From positions 2,413,261 to 2,477,260 of the forward strand of contig JXTC01000003.1 of the NCBI GenBank assembly GCA_002914845.1: a stretch of DNA of 64,000 bases. Direction: 5' to 3'. How positions within the stretch are numbered: the first letter of the stretch is position 1; every line of letters starts with the position of its first letter. A program made the position numbers and the translations under genes. Below, piece by piece: positions 35,111-49,057 of the stretch. This DNA comes from Trema orientale. Taxonomy: Eukaryota; Streptophyta; Magnoliopsida; Rosales; Cannabaceae. The notes beneath the pieces were generated by a model that was not told where the DNA came from, did no database searches, and was given only the letters and a program-made list of their open reading frames with translations.

Positions 35111-37720
35111 TGAGTGGTGATATCTAACATCGATATACTTGCTTGTTGGAAAAAAGAAGGGCAGATGCAAATAAACGAAGTCCAAACCCAGAAAAATTAT
35201 AACGCCGGATTTGAAGTCCAAACCCAGAGAAATTGTAACGCCGGATTTGAAGTCCAAACCCAATAACTGAACTTAAAGTCGCAACATCTGTTTTGCAAAA
35301 AGAAGATTATACTTCATCTTCTTCTTATTTTAGTTTCTGGGCTTTATTCTACTTTCACATGTAAGAGTATTAATTTCGTATGTGCACGTGGCTTTTGCAA
35401 CTTTGTTATGAGTTCTTCGATCATTCACTCTTTTTTGTCGAAGAATTTTGTTTGTGATTTCTTTTATTTTCAATTTCATTTAGGATCTCTTTCATTGTGC
35501 ATTAAGATCTAAAAGCTATTTTTATTATATAATATAATTATTGTTATTTCTTTACTTATAAAATACGAGAAATTTTTGGAACTTTAGTTCTTAAGACCTC
35601 GTTTGGAATTGCTTCCAAATTATACTTTTAGCATTTTAAAGCGGTTAGGAAAAAAAAAAGAGACGAGGGAGGGGAGGCATTTGGTAAATTAATATTTTTG
35701 ATCAACTAATTTTGAAAGTTACTGTTTAACCGCTATTTTAAGTAGAATTTGAGAAATAAGGAAATGGACGTTTTTCAAAGCCGATTTTGTTGTCATAATA
35801 TAAATTATCTAAAATAACATTTTACAACACATACGATCTATAGTTTATCAAATACTAGAAGCTAATTTTAAATAGCACTGTAGTTTTCTAAATTGAATTA
35901 CCAAACACTTGGATTTTTTTTCTCGTAGCTGCTTCTTGCTCACAGCACAACAATATACCAGATTGGCCCTAAGCATGGAACAATTAAAAAGTTCTACGGA
36001 GGTAATCTTTCAACTTGGGTTGATTCTTATGGGGTTTCTAAGCTTGTAATATTTGAGAGAGAGAGACACATTAGGAAGAGAGTAATGGCTTTTACCAAAT
36101 ATCCTTGAAGTTAGGAACATGCGACAGGCACATGATTTTTTAACTGCAAACATAAACTTTGTTAGAGAAAAGGACTCGGTTGTTCCAAGTTTATAAGGTG
36201 GGGGATTTAAAAAAAAAAAAAGGATGAGGACTAAAATGCCAGAACATCTAAAGATGGGGGACCAATAGTATCAAAAAGCCAAATCTTATTTTGTTACTCT
36301 TCTAATTTTTGTCTAATTTTTTTCAATTTGTTCTTTCCTTCTTTAATTAATTGTTTAATTGGAAGGATTCCAAAAGAAGAAAAGAATAGAAGAGAACAGA
36401 AAAATGATGCATCATACGTTGAGCCATTTTCTAAGAACCAAACCACTCGAACTACTGTCAGTTGTATAATTAAAAATTGGAGCAATTTTCGCCTTTAAAG
36501 AAAATTAATTGTCTAATTGAAAAGGGTTCTTCACGTGGAGCCATTTCCTCTTTAAACCAAACTACTATCAATTATCAATTGTCCCCACTCAACAAATCTA
36601 GCCAATCCTTTTATATATGACAGCCTCGAGATTCATAACAAACTGTAGCTCGAAGCATTATTACATTTATGATCTCATTAAAGAATTTCTCTCATTATTT
36701 TTTATATTCTGAAATATTCATTAGTGTCCCCTTCAAATAAGAAATATTCATTAATGTTTATTAGCTGTTTGCCATCGATATCCTATAACATTTAGTACTT
36801 CAAAACAAAAATATACAAATCCTTCTTGAAACCAGTCCCCACTTGAACTATGATTGCAGTGATTCATGTACAACTTAAATCTTATTCACAAGAATCTTAA
36901 TAGCAGTTCTAGCATATTCTAAATAACTTCCTAAAAAAAAAAAAAATCATTGTTTCTAAAGCTTTCCTGTAATAAAAACTCGTAAAGTTCCATCTGATCA
37001 ACGTTCATCTAGTCAAAGGCTCAAAGCACATATGTTTCAATCTGTAAAATAAAATTCTTCTTTCCTTTGGCTAATTGAATTGTCTAAAACTAATGAAAAT
37101 AGTGGCCTTCACATGCAATTAGAAGTTGTCTAACAAAACTAGCCATAAGAATCAAACCCCCCCAACATTCTAATAGTGATACCAATTCTAAGACCAATAC
37201 CGATGAAAAAGGAATCTGGGTTTCATAGCTTTTCAAGTATTTGAATTTTCCCTCAAAATTCCAGAGTGTTTGTACCATCTAAGCTAAACTTGTAAACTTC
37301 CATGAACAAGAAAAAAAAGGGACAAAATTCAATTACAACAGCAGAAAGAGAAGAAGAAGAAACTTTTTCTTGGATGACAAAGCTTTGGTCATTACCATAG
37401 AAAAACAAAAAGAAAAAATTCACAAAAATTAAAAAAAAGACCCCAAAAGAAGAGCCATCTCATAGAGTAGATATCAAAGTAACAAAGTCATCACACTTCT
37501 CAACCTCTATACAAAACCACATCCAAAATCTACAACATAAACGAATATTCCTCTTCATGGTTCATCATGTTCTCTCCTTGGCCCTCTTCTCCGTAGAAAT
37601 TACCGAAAACACCACAAAGTTTCCCCCCGCATTTCTTCTCTCCTCTTTTCCTTTTCTGGGTATATATATCATTATTATACTACTATTTTTCTTTTTCTTT
37701 TTTTTTTTTGGTCGTTGGAT
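35111..37720. other. Intergenic, with a MITE and the FLZ 3' side
   Basis: No coding region supported. A 45-bp segment starting GAAGTCCAAACCCAGA is repeated two to three times near 35,177-35,265. The MITE at 35,593 is listed apart. About 37,300-37,720 is likely the FLZ 3' untranslated region. Confidence 0.55.
35593..35970 (+). mobile_element. MITE family copy (related to 40,465-40,745)
   Basis: It starts AAGACCTCGTTTGGAAT and ends CCAGATTGGCCCTAAG, with loosely inverted ends and TTAAG/CTAAG flanks. Internal blocks (AAAGCGGTTAG; ATCTATAGTTTATCAAATAC; GTAGCTGCTTCTTGCTCA) recur at 40,465-40,745. Confidence 0.65.
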
Positions 37721-38501
37721 TTAAGCGGCTGCAACTGTCCCTGTACGGAAAGGATAGTCCTGGTTTTTGTTAGGGGATGAAGAAGAAGAAGAGGACGACT
37801 TTCTCTGGTCCTTTTTTCTCAAAGCTTTCATCGAAGAAAGGTTCCAGTTCTTCTCTTTAGCTTCGTCTATCTCAATCTGCTCTGCTCTGCACTCTTCGCT
37901 ACAAAACGGTGTGTCACCCCTGAAAATTCCCACCATAAAATCCAAAACCCACATCAGAAATTACTCCCTTTCTTCAAAAAAAAAAAAAAAACCCAAAGAA
38001 TAAATCAGAGAAATATTTCCATCCCCTGTTTGGTTTCCGAGAAAAAGCAGGGAATTTTCCCTTTCTTAAGAGAACCCTTTTGAAAAAACTAATCTAATAC
38101 TCGAAAAAATGTTGAGCGAGATTGGATCTGAATTCTCATTAAAGAAAAAAAAAAAAAAAAACCCAGATTTCAGAAACTGAAAACGGATTCGTTATCTTGA
38201 CGAACCTGTACATGAAGATGTCTCTGTTATCGCCAAGAGGTTTCTTGCAGAGGAAGCAAGCTTCCAAGAAATGGGGTTGGTGCTCTTCGAATCTGGCATC
38301 GTAGAACCTCCCAGATCTGGGCGAAAACGACGACGTTGAGGAAGACATGGAGAGGCTTCTGAAGCTACTCTTTCTCGAATAACAGAGGGGCCTAGAGTAG
38401 AACGGGTGGTGATTGCCCGAGAACCCGGCTTCCATGTCCGCAAGCGAGGCCAACCCATCGTCTTCTTCGATGAAACAAGGCCTTCTTGAGCTTGAGTCCA
38501 T
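37721..38501 (-). CDS. FLZ: FCS-like zinc finger (FLZ / DUF581) protein, two exons
   Basis: FLZ proteins are small plant adaptors; family members bind SnRK1 kinase subunits and respond to sugar and stress. Exons are 38501-38206 and 37919-37721 around a 286-bp GT-AG intron; 495 nt give 164 residues. The N-terminal half is Ser-rich ([20 protein letters not shown]). The zinc finger [19 protein letters not shown] crosses the exon junction and ends [10 protein letters not shown], giving the family pattern C-x2-C-x19-C-S-x2-C. Downstream come [17 protein letters not shown], a Ser run and a basic tail, all typical. The start is the first ATG with a family-like N-terminus ([14 protein letters not shown]); the leader upstream is CT-rich. 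Complete and intact. Confidence 0.95.
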
Positions 38502-38740
38502 ATGTGTTGTTATGTTCTTTCTCTCTTTGTGTGTGTATATTCAAGGAAAAGCTTGAGCTACAATGGCGGATATATCTGAAGAGAGGGAGAGAGAGAGATA
38601 GTGGGAAGAAGAGGAAGTGGAGTGGGTTTATAAAGGAGGTTGGTGAAGACTTATAGAAAGCGAAGAAGACGACGAAAGAGCTCACTCTCTCTCTCTCTAA
38701 ACAACGGCAGGTCTCTGAAATCCGTGCTAGTGAATCCATT
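38502..38740 (-). promoter_or_regulatory. FLZ leader with CT-rich tract
   Basis: Upstream of the FLZ start the gene strand carries TCTCTCTCCCTCTC near 38,583-38,600, and a complementary GA-rich run (CT on the plus strand) near 38,683-38,698. A 5' untranslated region and core promoter are inferred. Confidence 0.4.
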
Positions 38741-41440
38741 GGCTCAAAATACCTGCATCCCTAAGCTCCCAAAAATTTTATTCAAATTTTTAAAAATAAT
38801 ATATGAAAAGACTTCTTTGCCCTTCGGTATCTGTAAAAAAATTCATGAAAATGCCTGCATGCTTTTTTTTTGGGGTAGCAATTATTATTTGAGGTGTAAT
38901 TTTAAAAGAAAATTAATTATTTCATTTGTGAATAATATTGTGTTTATCTATTTGTTATTTTTAATTAGCATATATATATATGATATAATTAGGATTTTTA
39001 AGTATTTTAATTAGTAAAATTGAAATAAAACTATAATATAATTAGCAATTATTATGAACTCAAAAAAAATTAGGAACTATTATGTGGTATTGTATAATTC
39101 ATCAATGGTGATTATAAACTGTTAAAATCAAAACGTATTATTTACTAAAGAAATTCACTATTTAGTAATATAGAGGGCCATTTTTGGCTTTTTAAGCATA
39201 ATTATAGAGACTAGAGATCCTCAAAAGGAGGAGAAAGGGAAAATGGTCTTAATAGGAGGCATTTTCGTGGTTTTGTGTATCGGACAAGGGTAATACATTA
39301 GAGATTTTTTTTTTCTTTTTTGGGGTTTCTTTTTTTTCCACAGTTTGCACTCCAAGGCTGGTAGCCCCCACTCGCGACCCAATTGCACATGCTTCGCTTT
39401 CAGCTATGCGTGCTAACGTCAATGGTGTACTAGAGGGCACCACTCCGGACCCACGCGATCATTCTGCGCGTATGCGTAACGTTCACACCGCTAAAAGTCT
39501 TCCCTATGGCCGAGGACGAAACCTCTCTGTGGGACCCAATCTTCTTGTATGATTTTTGTTTTTTTTAACCTTTCTGTGCTTTTACCCCGCTTGCCCCTCG
39601 TTGAAAGAAAATAATAAATTCATGTAATTGTGTTTTTGTAGTTCAGTGTTGGTTAGACTTCTTTTCTTTTTGATTGAACATTATAGGTCTTCATTGTAAC
39701 TAGATTTACAGGTGTAAAGGGTATAAAATTGAGTTTTGTGGAAAATAAAGTAAATGAGTAGCATGATGTATCCAATACTATCCCAAAAAAAATGAAAGAC
39801 GAAAACGAAAAATGAATAGAAATGACTTGGAAAGGAGAGAAAATGACGAGGAAAATAATTATTGATTTCGATAAAATGTTTTGTGAGAGAATATCTCAAC
39901 AAATTGAATAAGAAAATTCAGAAGTGTCATACTTGATTAACATACTCAAAAAATTATTAAGATTAGCTAATACAAGATTAAGTGTAAAGACCATTCTGAA
40001 TTATAATAAACCCGAAAGAATTAGCGATATACCTTTTAGAAAGCTAACTCTTTTACAAACAAGATATTTTAGTTAGGTAAAATAAAGCTTTATGTTGTAC
40101 CCAACTAAACACAACAAATTTGAGATAACTTAAAACTCGCATAATGCATGTGAAAGAGAATTTAGGTTGGCTCTTATCGGCAAAAACATCATTATATATT
40201 AATGATGTAGACCAGTCTCAAAATACCTCGAACATGATATGCTTTATATTATTCTTTATAAATTGAGGAGTTAGTTTCTTTTTTCCTCATCGTCATTTAT
40301 ATTCTTGAATCTTTGAAATTTTTGTTTCTTAACTTAGCTATAGGAGATTCTAACAGATCTACACCATGCTTTATTGGCAAACAGAGGAATTCAAGTTAGA
40401 GAGGAAGATGGTCCATCAACTACTAGAAATTGACTCAATTTCTCATGTTTATTACAATCAATCTAAGGGCTCATTTGGGATTGATTATGGCTGCTGTTTT
40501 TAGCTTTTGAAAGCGGTTAGCGAAAAAATCGGGAGTGGAGGTGTCTGCATGGCAAAGGTTGTTTTTCAAAATTGAATATGCTTCCATAATACAAATTATT
40601 TAAAATATCTCACTTTATAGCACACATAATCTATAGTTCACCAAATACTTAGATGTTGCTTTTAAACAGCACAATAGTTTTGTAGATTAAATTTATCAAA
40701 CGCCTAGACTTTTTTTCCCATAGCTGCTTCTTGCTCATAGCTCATTTTGTAAATTTTTTTTTATTTTACCCCATAGGTTGATTTGTTTTTCAAATTGATG
40801 CCCCTACTCAAATTTTTGTCCCTAGACATGTATTTATTATTCAATTTGCTCCCTACACATTTTATTTTGTGGACCAGTAATTTTTGCTTTTCTCTTTTTT
40901 CCTCTATTTCTCAAAACATAGCCTCCATTAGGTTATTATTCTCCTTGTTTTCCACACTTTAATTCCAATTAATATTTTGTATAGAAAAACGAGTCTAGTC
41001 CTTAATATATATGGTTTCAATATAACAATCAGCTTATTAAGGTTTAAAAAAAAAATATTACGATGGTTAATAATTGTATGTGATTTTATTTTAATCAAGT
41101 GACTGTATGTATATGTATTTGTATGTGTACCTTATATTTACTTATATTAAATAAAAAATTTATTAACGAACGTTTAATTTTATTATATAGTTTCAAAATC
41201 TTATACCTCTAAGATACATGGTAATTTTCAGAACAATTTTGTTTGAGTTGAGACTTATTTTACAAATTCGAGAGAATACGTACAAAAGTATCCACTACAC
41301 CAATAATTACACATATTTGAAATTTGTGAAAGGGAACAAAAATTATTTAACAACCAATACATGCAACGAAAAAACAAGAGTGCATCAGCGATTCCTTTGT
41401 CTTTTCCCCCGTTCAAACACCCACTTAACTAAGCAAAAGT
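38741..41440. other. Intergenic, no gene seen
   Basis: Mostly AT-rich. A GC-richer patch at 39,345-39,540 has no coding signal and may be distal promoter sequence. The MITE at 40,465 is listed separately. Confidence 0.55.
40465..40745 (+). mobile_element. MITE family copy (related to 35,593-35,970)
   Basis: Starts TAAGGGCTCATTTGGGATTG and ends near CTTCTTGCTCATAGCTC. It shares ordered blocks with the copy at 35.6 kb but is shorter. Confidence 0.6.
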
Positions 41441-42160
41441 CCTCACTGGCTACACCGTATGGGGTGTAACTTACACGCGCCATAAATGCAAGTCAAAAAG
41501 CAACTTCCTAGTTTAACCAAAACTAGCACTAGTAGTACGTGTACTACAACCCCAAAACCCACGGTTTCACTTTTTCCCACCTTGTCCCTCACTCCTAAAA
41601 AAAAAAAAAAAAAAGAAAAAGAAACCCCCAAAACTGACGTCATTACCAGATGGGTCCCACCGTAGCTTTTCTGCCCCAGATTCTTTTGTCGTTTTCGTAC
41701 AGAAAAGAAGAAAAAAAAAAATACTCCCAACTCCATTGGCGGTCCCCACCTCCCCAAAAACCATCGAAACGTGGGCCCCACTAATCCGGGCCCACGGCGT
41801 TGATGGGACCGGTGGGGTCATTTTGGGGATTTTAATATTCCCTCGTGGCGGGCTCTACTTCCGAGGTTATTGTTCCCTCTCTAAGCACTGCGGGCAGCAG
41901 GGCAGAAGGGGCAGCTGCCCCTAACTTGATTATTCACCACTGTACACGTGCGGAGAAGTCCACGTACCAACGCTGCACCTTAGATTGTGTATTTTCGCCA
42001 CGTGTTGCGCTAACGGACAAAACAAGTTAACGCTCTCTGACACGGAGATTATACTGTTCAGGCTTCTGGTGCCTCTTTTTAAATCATAACGTGACGTTAC
42101 GCCTGTTAGATGGGATGACTTCTTCAGCCTAACCCATCATGATTTCAATAGCTTGGGCGG
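41440..42160. promoter_or_regulatory. GC-richer island with G-box/ABRE motifs and palindromes
   Basis: In AT-rich surroundings this island holds CACGTG at 41,945-41,950 and 41,999-42,004, the 13-bp palindrome TAACGTGACGTTA at 42,087-42,099, and the 14-bp palindrome GGGGCAGCTGCCCC at 41,908-41,921. No gene could be linked on either side. It may be an orphan promoter or the start of an unrecognised transcript. Confidence 0.4.
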
Positions 42161-42661
42161 CAACTGTAAGCTTCTTTTTTTTTTTTTTCCCTTTTTTCCT
42201 TCTTCTCATTTTAATATTATAGTTTGTGATGTAATTTATCATTTTTCAGGTCAATTTACCCTTTCGTCCCACAATTACAATTTTCAGATCATTTCTTTTG
42301 GTTTATTATCAAAAATAATAATAATAATTTCTTTTGGCATATTTTGCTTTAAAACACACAGCGAAAGTAATATCTCTAACGAGAGTATTATAATTCATGT
42401 TAATCTTATATTTCGTATACTGTTTAGTATTGTCTAGAAAAAATTGTCCCTAATGATATGTTATATACAACATAATTTTTAATATTTGTTATGTATTGTG
42501 TTAAATATAACACAAAATAAGGTAATATATGCTGAATTTTAGGTTCAAATTTACAATTTTATTATTGTAGCGTGTGTCCAAATTAGCAATATTACCATTA
42601 TTATATGTTTTTATTTACAAAATGGGTTAAAATTTACAATATCATAGTTATTTTTAGTCAC

Positions 42662-42800
42662 ATATTTCATAAAACAAAGAGAATCATTTACACTCGGATG
42701 TAGTAGAGTTTTTATGATTAGTACACTACTAAATTACTCAAATATTTCATAAAACAAAGAGAATTATTTACACTCGGCGGATGTAGTGGAGTTTTTGTGA
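42662..42800. repeat. Tandem duplication, period 80 bp
   Basis: The block ATATTTCATAAAACAAAGAG through GAGTTTTTRTGATTA occurs at 42,662 and again at 42,742, with a 3-bp insertion in the second. Confidence 0.9.
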
Positions 42801-45800
42801 TTAATAAAAATAAAATAGTAAGATTTTATAGTAGAAAAAACATATTTAGTAAGTAAAAATAGCATTTAAATACAAAATAACATTATTTTTAACATGCATG
42901 CATTGAAGTACAACCTAAAAAATGTTTGCTGAATTTAACATTATCCTATCTATTTTAGCATGAATGCATTGGGAATGGTCTCACATTGTCCCAAATTTAG
43001 TTTCTCGACCATTGACGTATTTGTTTTTTTTTTTTTTTTTTTCCAACTATTTGCATACATTTTTATTGAGCTTTCTGATAACCTTCGTCGCTTCATTTAA
43101 TTCAAAAATTATTATGTATTTTTCATGCTATTTAGGGGCAAAATGGATTATTTACTATCAATTTGGGGATAGAAGTCCAAAAAATAAAGAATAGAAAAAA
43201 AAAAAAACTCTAACAAAATGTGTAATACCTGGTAAAAAAGTAAGAGGATGAAGAGTAATTGTCATTTTTTTTTCTTTTTTGGGTTAGAGTTGTATTATTT
43301 TTTTGGTCATCAAGAAATAGTCAAATTTATCCCAAAAGAAAAAAGAGTCAAAGACGGTTCGCTTTTATCGGAAAATGTCTTTAGAAATTCACTTTGCTTA
43401 CCTTAATTTTGGCACGCAAGGTCTTTCAAGCTTGAATAAATTGGTCCAAACCGGCCAATCATTTCAGGGGTCATTTCAGCAGAGGTTAAAAAGTATTTTT
43501 CCTTTTTATTTTTTCCCCCCTCCGGTCATGAACTTTCCAATTAGAAAAAAAGTAGTTTGAAAATTTAGACATATCAGTTCTAGAAAGTTGTAACACTATA
43601 GATCTCATAATGAATTAGTTCATGAACTTACTAGGAACGTCGTTGTAAATTATAGTACTTTCTAAATTGTGACCTAGGTTTAGTTAGACTAATAAACTTC
43701 GCTAAAATACACATGTTTCTGTTTCATGATCTCTACCACATGGATAGTGCATGATTGTGCATCCTATAAGTCCAATTGTTATCATTTTCTCAAAAGTAAA
43801 AAATGAATAACAAGAGTATTACTTTAAGAAAAATAAAATACCTAGACCATCCACGTCTTAGTACTGTAAGAAACTACGGTATAGGTGATATGTTGCTCAA
43901 ATTATAAGTTTGAAAAAAAGGGTTAAAAAATAGAACGGATTGCATTTAAGAGTTGGTATGGAGGAGCAAAAGTGGACCACTTAAATGACAATGGATGCTA
44001 CTAGATGAATTGATAATAACTAATTAAATCCTAACAATAGAAACTTGATAGTTAGGATTCTTATCTTGATCAAAATAAAAAGTATTGCTCTAATAATACA
44101 TTTACTTCACTGTAATTATAATCATGATCGGAATAAAATAACATAAAAATTAATTATAATAAGAAAAAGAGAGATGAGAAAGGATCATTATTTTTATTGA
44201 GAACTAAATTCTTTGTCCAATTTAAATATGTCTATTCATATCCAATCAATGAATCGATATCATATTACATAAAAACTTAAAGAAATAATTACCTAAGTAC
44301 AATGTAGTTTGATATTTTCTTCAATTTATTTCTTGCAAATTGCACATTATAGGCATTCTTCTTCTCATTTTAAAATTGAAACAATTCTTTCTTTGGGCCA
44401 AACCCCATAAATTAGAAAAGTTAATAAATTTCCTAAAATATCTTTTAAGGGTATTTGGTTGTGAATGAATAACGTATAATTTTATCTTTTTCTTTTTTTT
44501 TTTCCAGATATCTTATTTTACCTTTTATCTGCTGTATTTTTCTGATTTTTTATTTTCAATTAGTCATTATTGGTTTGGTAATGAATTTAACATTTTTAGA
44601 TAACCAAACATCCCTCAATGGTATTTTCATAAATAAGTCCATTTCAAAGTCTAACCAAAGGCATGAATTTGTTTCAAGTTTAGAATTTGAAGGGTGTCAA
44701 TAATGTGCGTGCAAATTAGAAAGTATAAATTGAACAAAATGTCAAATTACATGACTGTCAGTTAATTGTCCAAAACTCAAATGTTACTAATAAAATTAAA
44801 ATACCACTTTGGTAGTTTCATAGTTTAAAGAGATGTGACATTGATTCAATGGTTGAACAAGAACAATAATATTTAAAAAAAAGTAATTAAGGGTAATGCA
44901 TTAATGCCCCGGTTGGAGAGAATATTATTCTAATTATTTTGGTGTTATATTCATACACCAAGTGAAAAAAAATACTATTTTTTTCAAAGAAAATGAAAAT
45001 TAAAGTGTCACGAATTAGAGATAAGCAGACTCAACTGTATTCTGACATTATAAATAACTACTTTTTAAAATCAATAAATGAATTTTTTTTAGTAATGCAT
45101 ATTTTTTCCCCCTCCGAAAACAAAAGGAAGGAAAATATTAAAAGAACAGTTATAGAATAAAATACAGAAATAACAGAGAAAACAACAACTATAGATCTTT
45201 TTTCACTTTTAAACTCATTAACCCATATACGTTCTCATCCCCTTAACTAGCAATAGTAGCCTACGGATTGATTAAGACTTCTACTGTGCTCATAAACGTC
45301 ACGAATTTGCCAATACATTTGCTATACCAAATGGCTCAAGCCATGTAGACACATTTTATTATTGTAGTTTTTTTTGTTAAGAAATTGATGCATTAATACA
45401 ATATGCAGAATTCCTACTAAACCAAGCAACAATGTCTTATATAACCAAAATTTAGTGTCCTTCATTTATTAATTAAGCAAAGGGAACATGGGTTTGATTC
45501 GATCAGGTGGGGTTTGTTGGTTGGGTCAGATTTTGTCACAACTCATAATCAAGTGGTTCCAAATAAATAAGACCAAATCTTAGGAAAATAAATAAATAAA
45601 GAAATAGCCAATAGGGGAGAGTTCAGTGTGTTGATCACATGAAATTAATTATGTTTAACGAAGATTTTACAAGTTGCAGGCCATGGGATTATTTTAAGTC
45701 TCACCAAAATAAAATTAAAAGAATTTCTTTTAAGGAAAAAAAGTGGGAGAGAGAGTAAAAAGCACTTTAGTCTTTAGGCATGACTTGATTCCTGATGAAA

Positions 45801-46162
45801 TAATTGAGCATTGAAATGACAATCTCCTTTCTTTAATCACTACTTTTCCAGAAAGTGGAGTCGTTTTCTTATTTAACTTTATTGACATGCTTTTAAAGTG
45901 TAATTTTAATGTAATTTTGGGCTAATGGTGTCTTGATATTTTTTTTAAAAAAAATTTCGTTGTATTTTTCCTTTTCCTCCCGGGTACATGTATGAGAATT
46001 GAGAACAGTTGGCATATGCCAAATTGTCCCCCATACTTGGTGACAAAAGGTTGGCAGTATATCATGGACACAGATTAGTATATTGGGTTATTCTAGTTGT
46101 ACTTGTGCAAAAGGCCAAACTCCAATTATTCAAAAATGGGTTTCAATACTTGAGTCAGAATG

Positions 46163-46164
<2 letters not shown>

Positions 46165-46204
<40 letters not shown>
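46165..46204. repeat. (AT)n microsatellite, about 20 units
   Basis: Uninterrupted AT run. Confidence 0.95.
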
Positions 46205-46208
<4 letters not shown>

Positions 46209-46799
46209 TGGTGTGGCTAAATTTGAGAAAAAGGGCATTGCGGTATGTAAAATATATTAACAAATTTTGATATGAAAAAACTTATCTAAAAAAAATAATA
46301 TGCGGTAGGTAGTAATTTGTCAAAATCAAATACTACGAAACTATTGATAAAAAATTTAATTTATAAAAAAATGAAAAATAACAGCATTTGATAAATTTAT
46401 ACAAGCAAAAAAAAAAAAAAAATTCAGAGATGGTTTGTAAAATAAACCATTTGGAACAGGGGCATTACAAAAGGAAAAAAAAAAAACTTCTGCCCAATTC
46501 AATCCATACATTGATCCAATCCAATGTGCGAATATTCACATATATGCAGATTGGATTGGTACGAAATTTTGACATTGTCACTTCTACATATACTTGGAAA
46601 TATTTGAACCAGTTTAATCCAAACTTAATTTATACACATAAAACTTTTTAAACATTTACACACTTATTTTTATAATATATTTATGTTGTAACTATATATA
46701 ATCTATACATTAATTTTCACATGTCGGTTATTATGTTATATATTAGATGTATTATAATTGTGTCTTTTTAACTTTTTTTTTTTATCTGTCATCTTATCT

Positions 46800-47541
46800 C
46801 TTCTCTCGCAGCTCATGTGTTGAAGTCATGGTGGGATTTTGAGATTTTTTAAGGTTTGTGACCCACTGGAGGAGGAGATCTATTAGATATCTCTCCAATA
46901 GAGATTTTTCTTTTCTTTATAATTTCATTGTAATAAGTCCTTCCGCATATGTGAAGGTTATGTACCATAGATCTAGTTCTATAGTTGTCTTATCCCACCT
47001 AATTCTAGATTTGTATGGGTTTTTGTTGATTTTTATGTTTTTTGTTGGTATTCTTCCAGATTTAAAACTTTGAGAGCCAGATTTGTAAAATTTACTATAT
47101 CAAAAATCTTTCTCTGATGCTAGCGAGTTATGGTGTAAAAGTTTGTAACTCAGAGGGATGTACTATGGCGTCTACTGATGGATACTAGGAGTTCGCTATG
47201 ACGTCTACTGATGGACGCTAGGTTTTTATTGTGATATTTACTAATGGACGCTAAGAGTCTACTGTGGTGTTTACTGATGGATGTTGTCATGTAATACTCT
47301 AAGGACTGCTTGGAGCTTATTGTCTCTAGAGGTGGTAGAATTTGTTTTGTCTGCTTTTCGCTGAACTGACTCATACACATCATTGGACTTACTCTTACAC
47401 TTATTAGTTGTGAGAAATACTGATGTTTTTATTTTTCTCTTGGGTAGGGTGCTCTTTTTGAGTATTTGTTCATTGATTTTACTTGATATAGCCGTATAAT
47501 CGGCTTTAATTTAATTCTATAAAGAATTTCATTAAAAAAAA
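46800..47541 (+). mobile_element. Probable short non-LTR retroelement or LINE remnant
   Basis: The 3' end (GGCTTTAATTTAATTC, AATTTCATT, then eight A at 47,534-47,541) resembles plant LINE tails. The body has no recognised domain and includes a minisatellite. The left boundary is a guess. Confidence 0.4.
47160..47290 (+). repeat. Minisatellite, about 4 units of 36-40 bp
   Basis: Core GTCTACTGATGGACGCTAGG recurs with variation at about 47,170, 47,205, 47,243 and 47,267 (GTCTACTGATGGATACTAGG, ATTTACTAATGGACGCTAAG, GTTTACTGATGGATG). Confidence 0.85.
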
Positions 47542-49057
47542 TTGTGACCTTTTAAAATGAAAAAATTTGAAAGTGATGAGTATAGGCCAAACATGTAAAA
47601 AAGAACTAACTTTTTGCTAGAAGAATTATGTAAAACGAAAAACCAACGATATGGGCTTATTAATCTGTGTTCAAATACTGCATAGAAAATAACTACTCGT
47701 ACGGATTAGATTGGATTTATTGAAAACATTTTTGTATATTGGGTTATATGCATTTTCTGAAATATGCATTAAAATGGAGTTTGTCTAAAATAGTATAATA
47801 TCAATTCACTGAACATCCCTAATTTGGAAAGTAACTTTTAGTAAATGACTTATTTTAAAATATTCGTTGCAAATTGTAATCTTTTTAAGTTATACATTAT
47901 TGACCATCCTCAATCACATTAGATATGTTCGCCAAACCATTAAAAGGTCTAGCTGACAAAGAGTTGTAGAAGTGTTCACTTATTGAATGGACTTTCAAAT
48001 GATCTAGCTTCCTCAATTTCATATAGTTGCCAATGACTATGTTTGAGGTAGCTAATACATAGGGTCTTCTAGCAAAATAATTGAATTTTGGGTTTATTTT
48101 AAATAAATATCTATTTTTCAAATAATATAGTAAAATAACCCATATATTAGTATATATATTAAGTATAAAATATGATATACATCGTATAAAAACTAATATA
48201 CTCAGTACATAAACTAAAACTTGTAGTGGTAGATAAGTAGATATACCAAGTGTAAAAATAAACATACTCAACCATTTAGCTATAAAACAAAAGTTAAATG
48301 TATTATTAAAACGAAGTGTAAAAAAAAAAAAAAAGACACACACTCTAATTTTTCTAATACTACATAAGAGAACACATTTAGCAAAATATGGGACATGATT
48401 TAGAAAAATAATAATACAGACAAGTATAATTCGATCTTTTTATGAAAAATAATTTAAAAGTTCGGCATGAAAATACGTGCATATAAGCTAAAAATTCATA
48501 TTTTTACGTATACATGTATAAAAATATTTGAGTGATATTTTGAAAAGGCGTATAAAAATATTACTAATAAAAATTATAAGTTTTCTATAAAGATTACATT
48601 CATGATCTAGGGATATTTGAGTGATCATAAATTTTATATATAGATAGTGGATAAAATATTAAATAATTGAAATCAGAATCAGTATTACTTGATACATAAT
48701 AACTAAAAAATTTGTTGGGATAAAAATAAAGTGAATTTGAAATAAAAATTAAATTGTAGATAGAGAAATTAAAATAGGTGGAAAGTATTTTATATGGCTG
48801 AAAAGCTCGTTCTCGGAGAAAAATACAAGTATTTTTAAGTACGTCTGACAAAAATATGTAATTCACCATACAATTCAAAAATACATACGTATCGTTGTAA
48901 TACATTCATTATACGCAAAATTGCTAATATGTATGAGAGAGCGCGAAGGCATTTCATATAGATCCAATTTCTTTCTCGAAATAAGAAGACGAAATCTGAA
49001 GCTATTTTACCGCATGCAGCATGTATATGATATCTGACTTGGAATTATCTAAACAAA
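47542..49057. other. Gene-free AT-rich stretch
   Basis: Open frames here are low-complexity AT-rich translations without family resemblance. No feature supported. Confidence 0.55.

Larger units (their letters stand above)
42161..46800. other. Gene-free AT-rich stretch
   Basis: No coding region supported in any frame. Contains a tandem duplication at 42,662 and an (AT)n run at 46,165. Confidence 0.6.

Noticed and set aside
47150..47383. 77-residue minus-strand frame with repeated SISRRHS
   Set aside because: The repetition comes from the minisatellite; no start context or family support.
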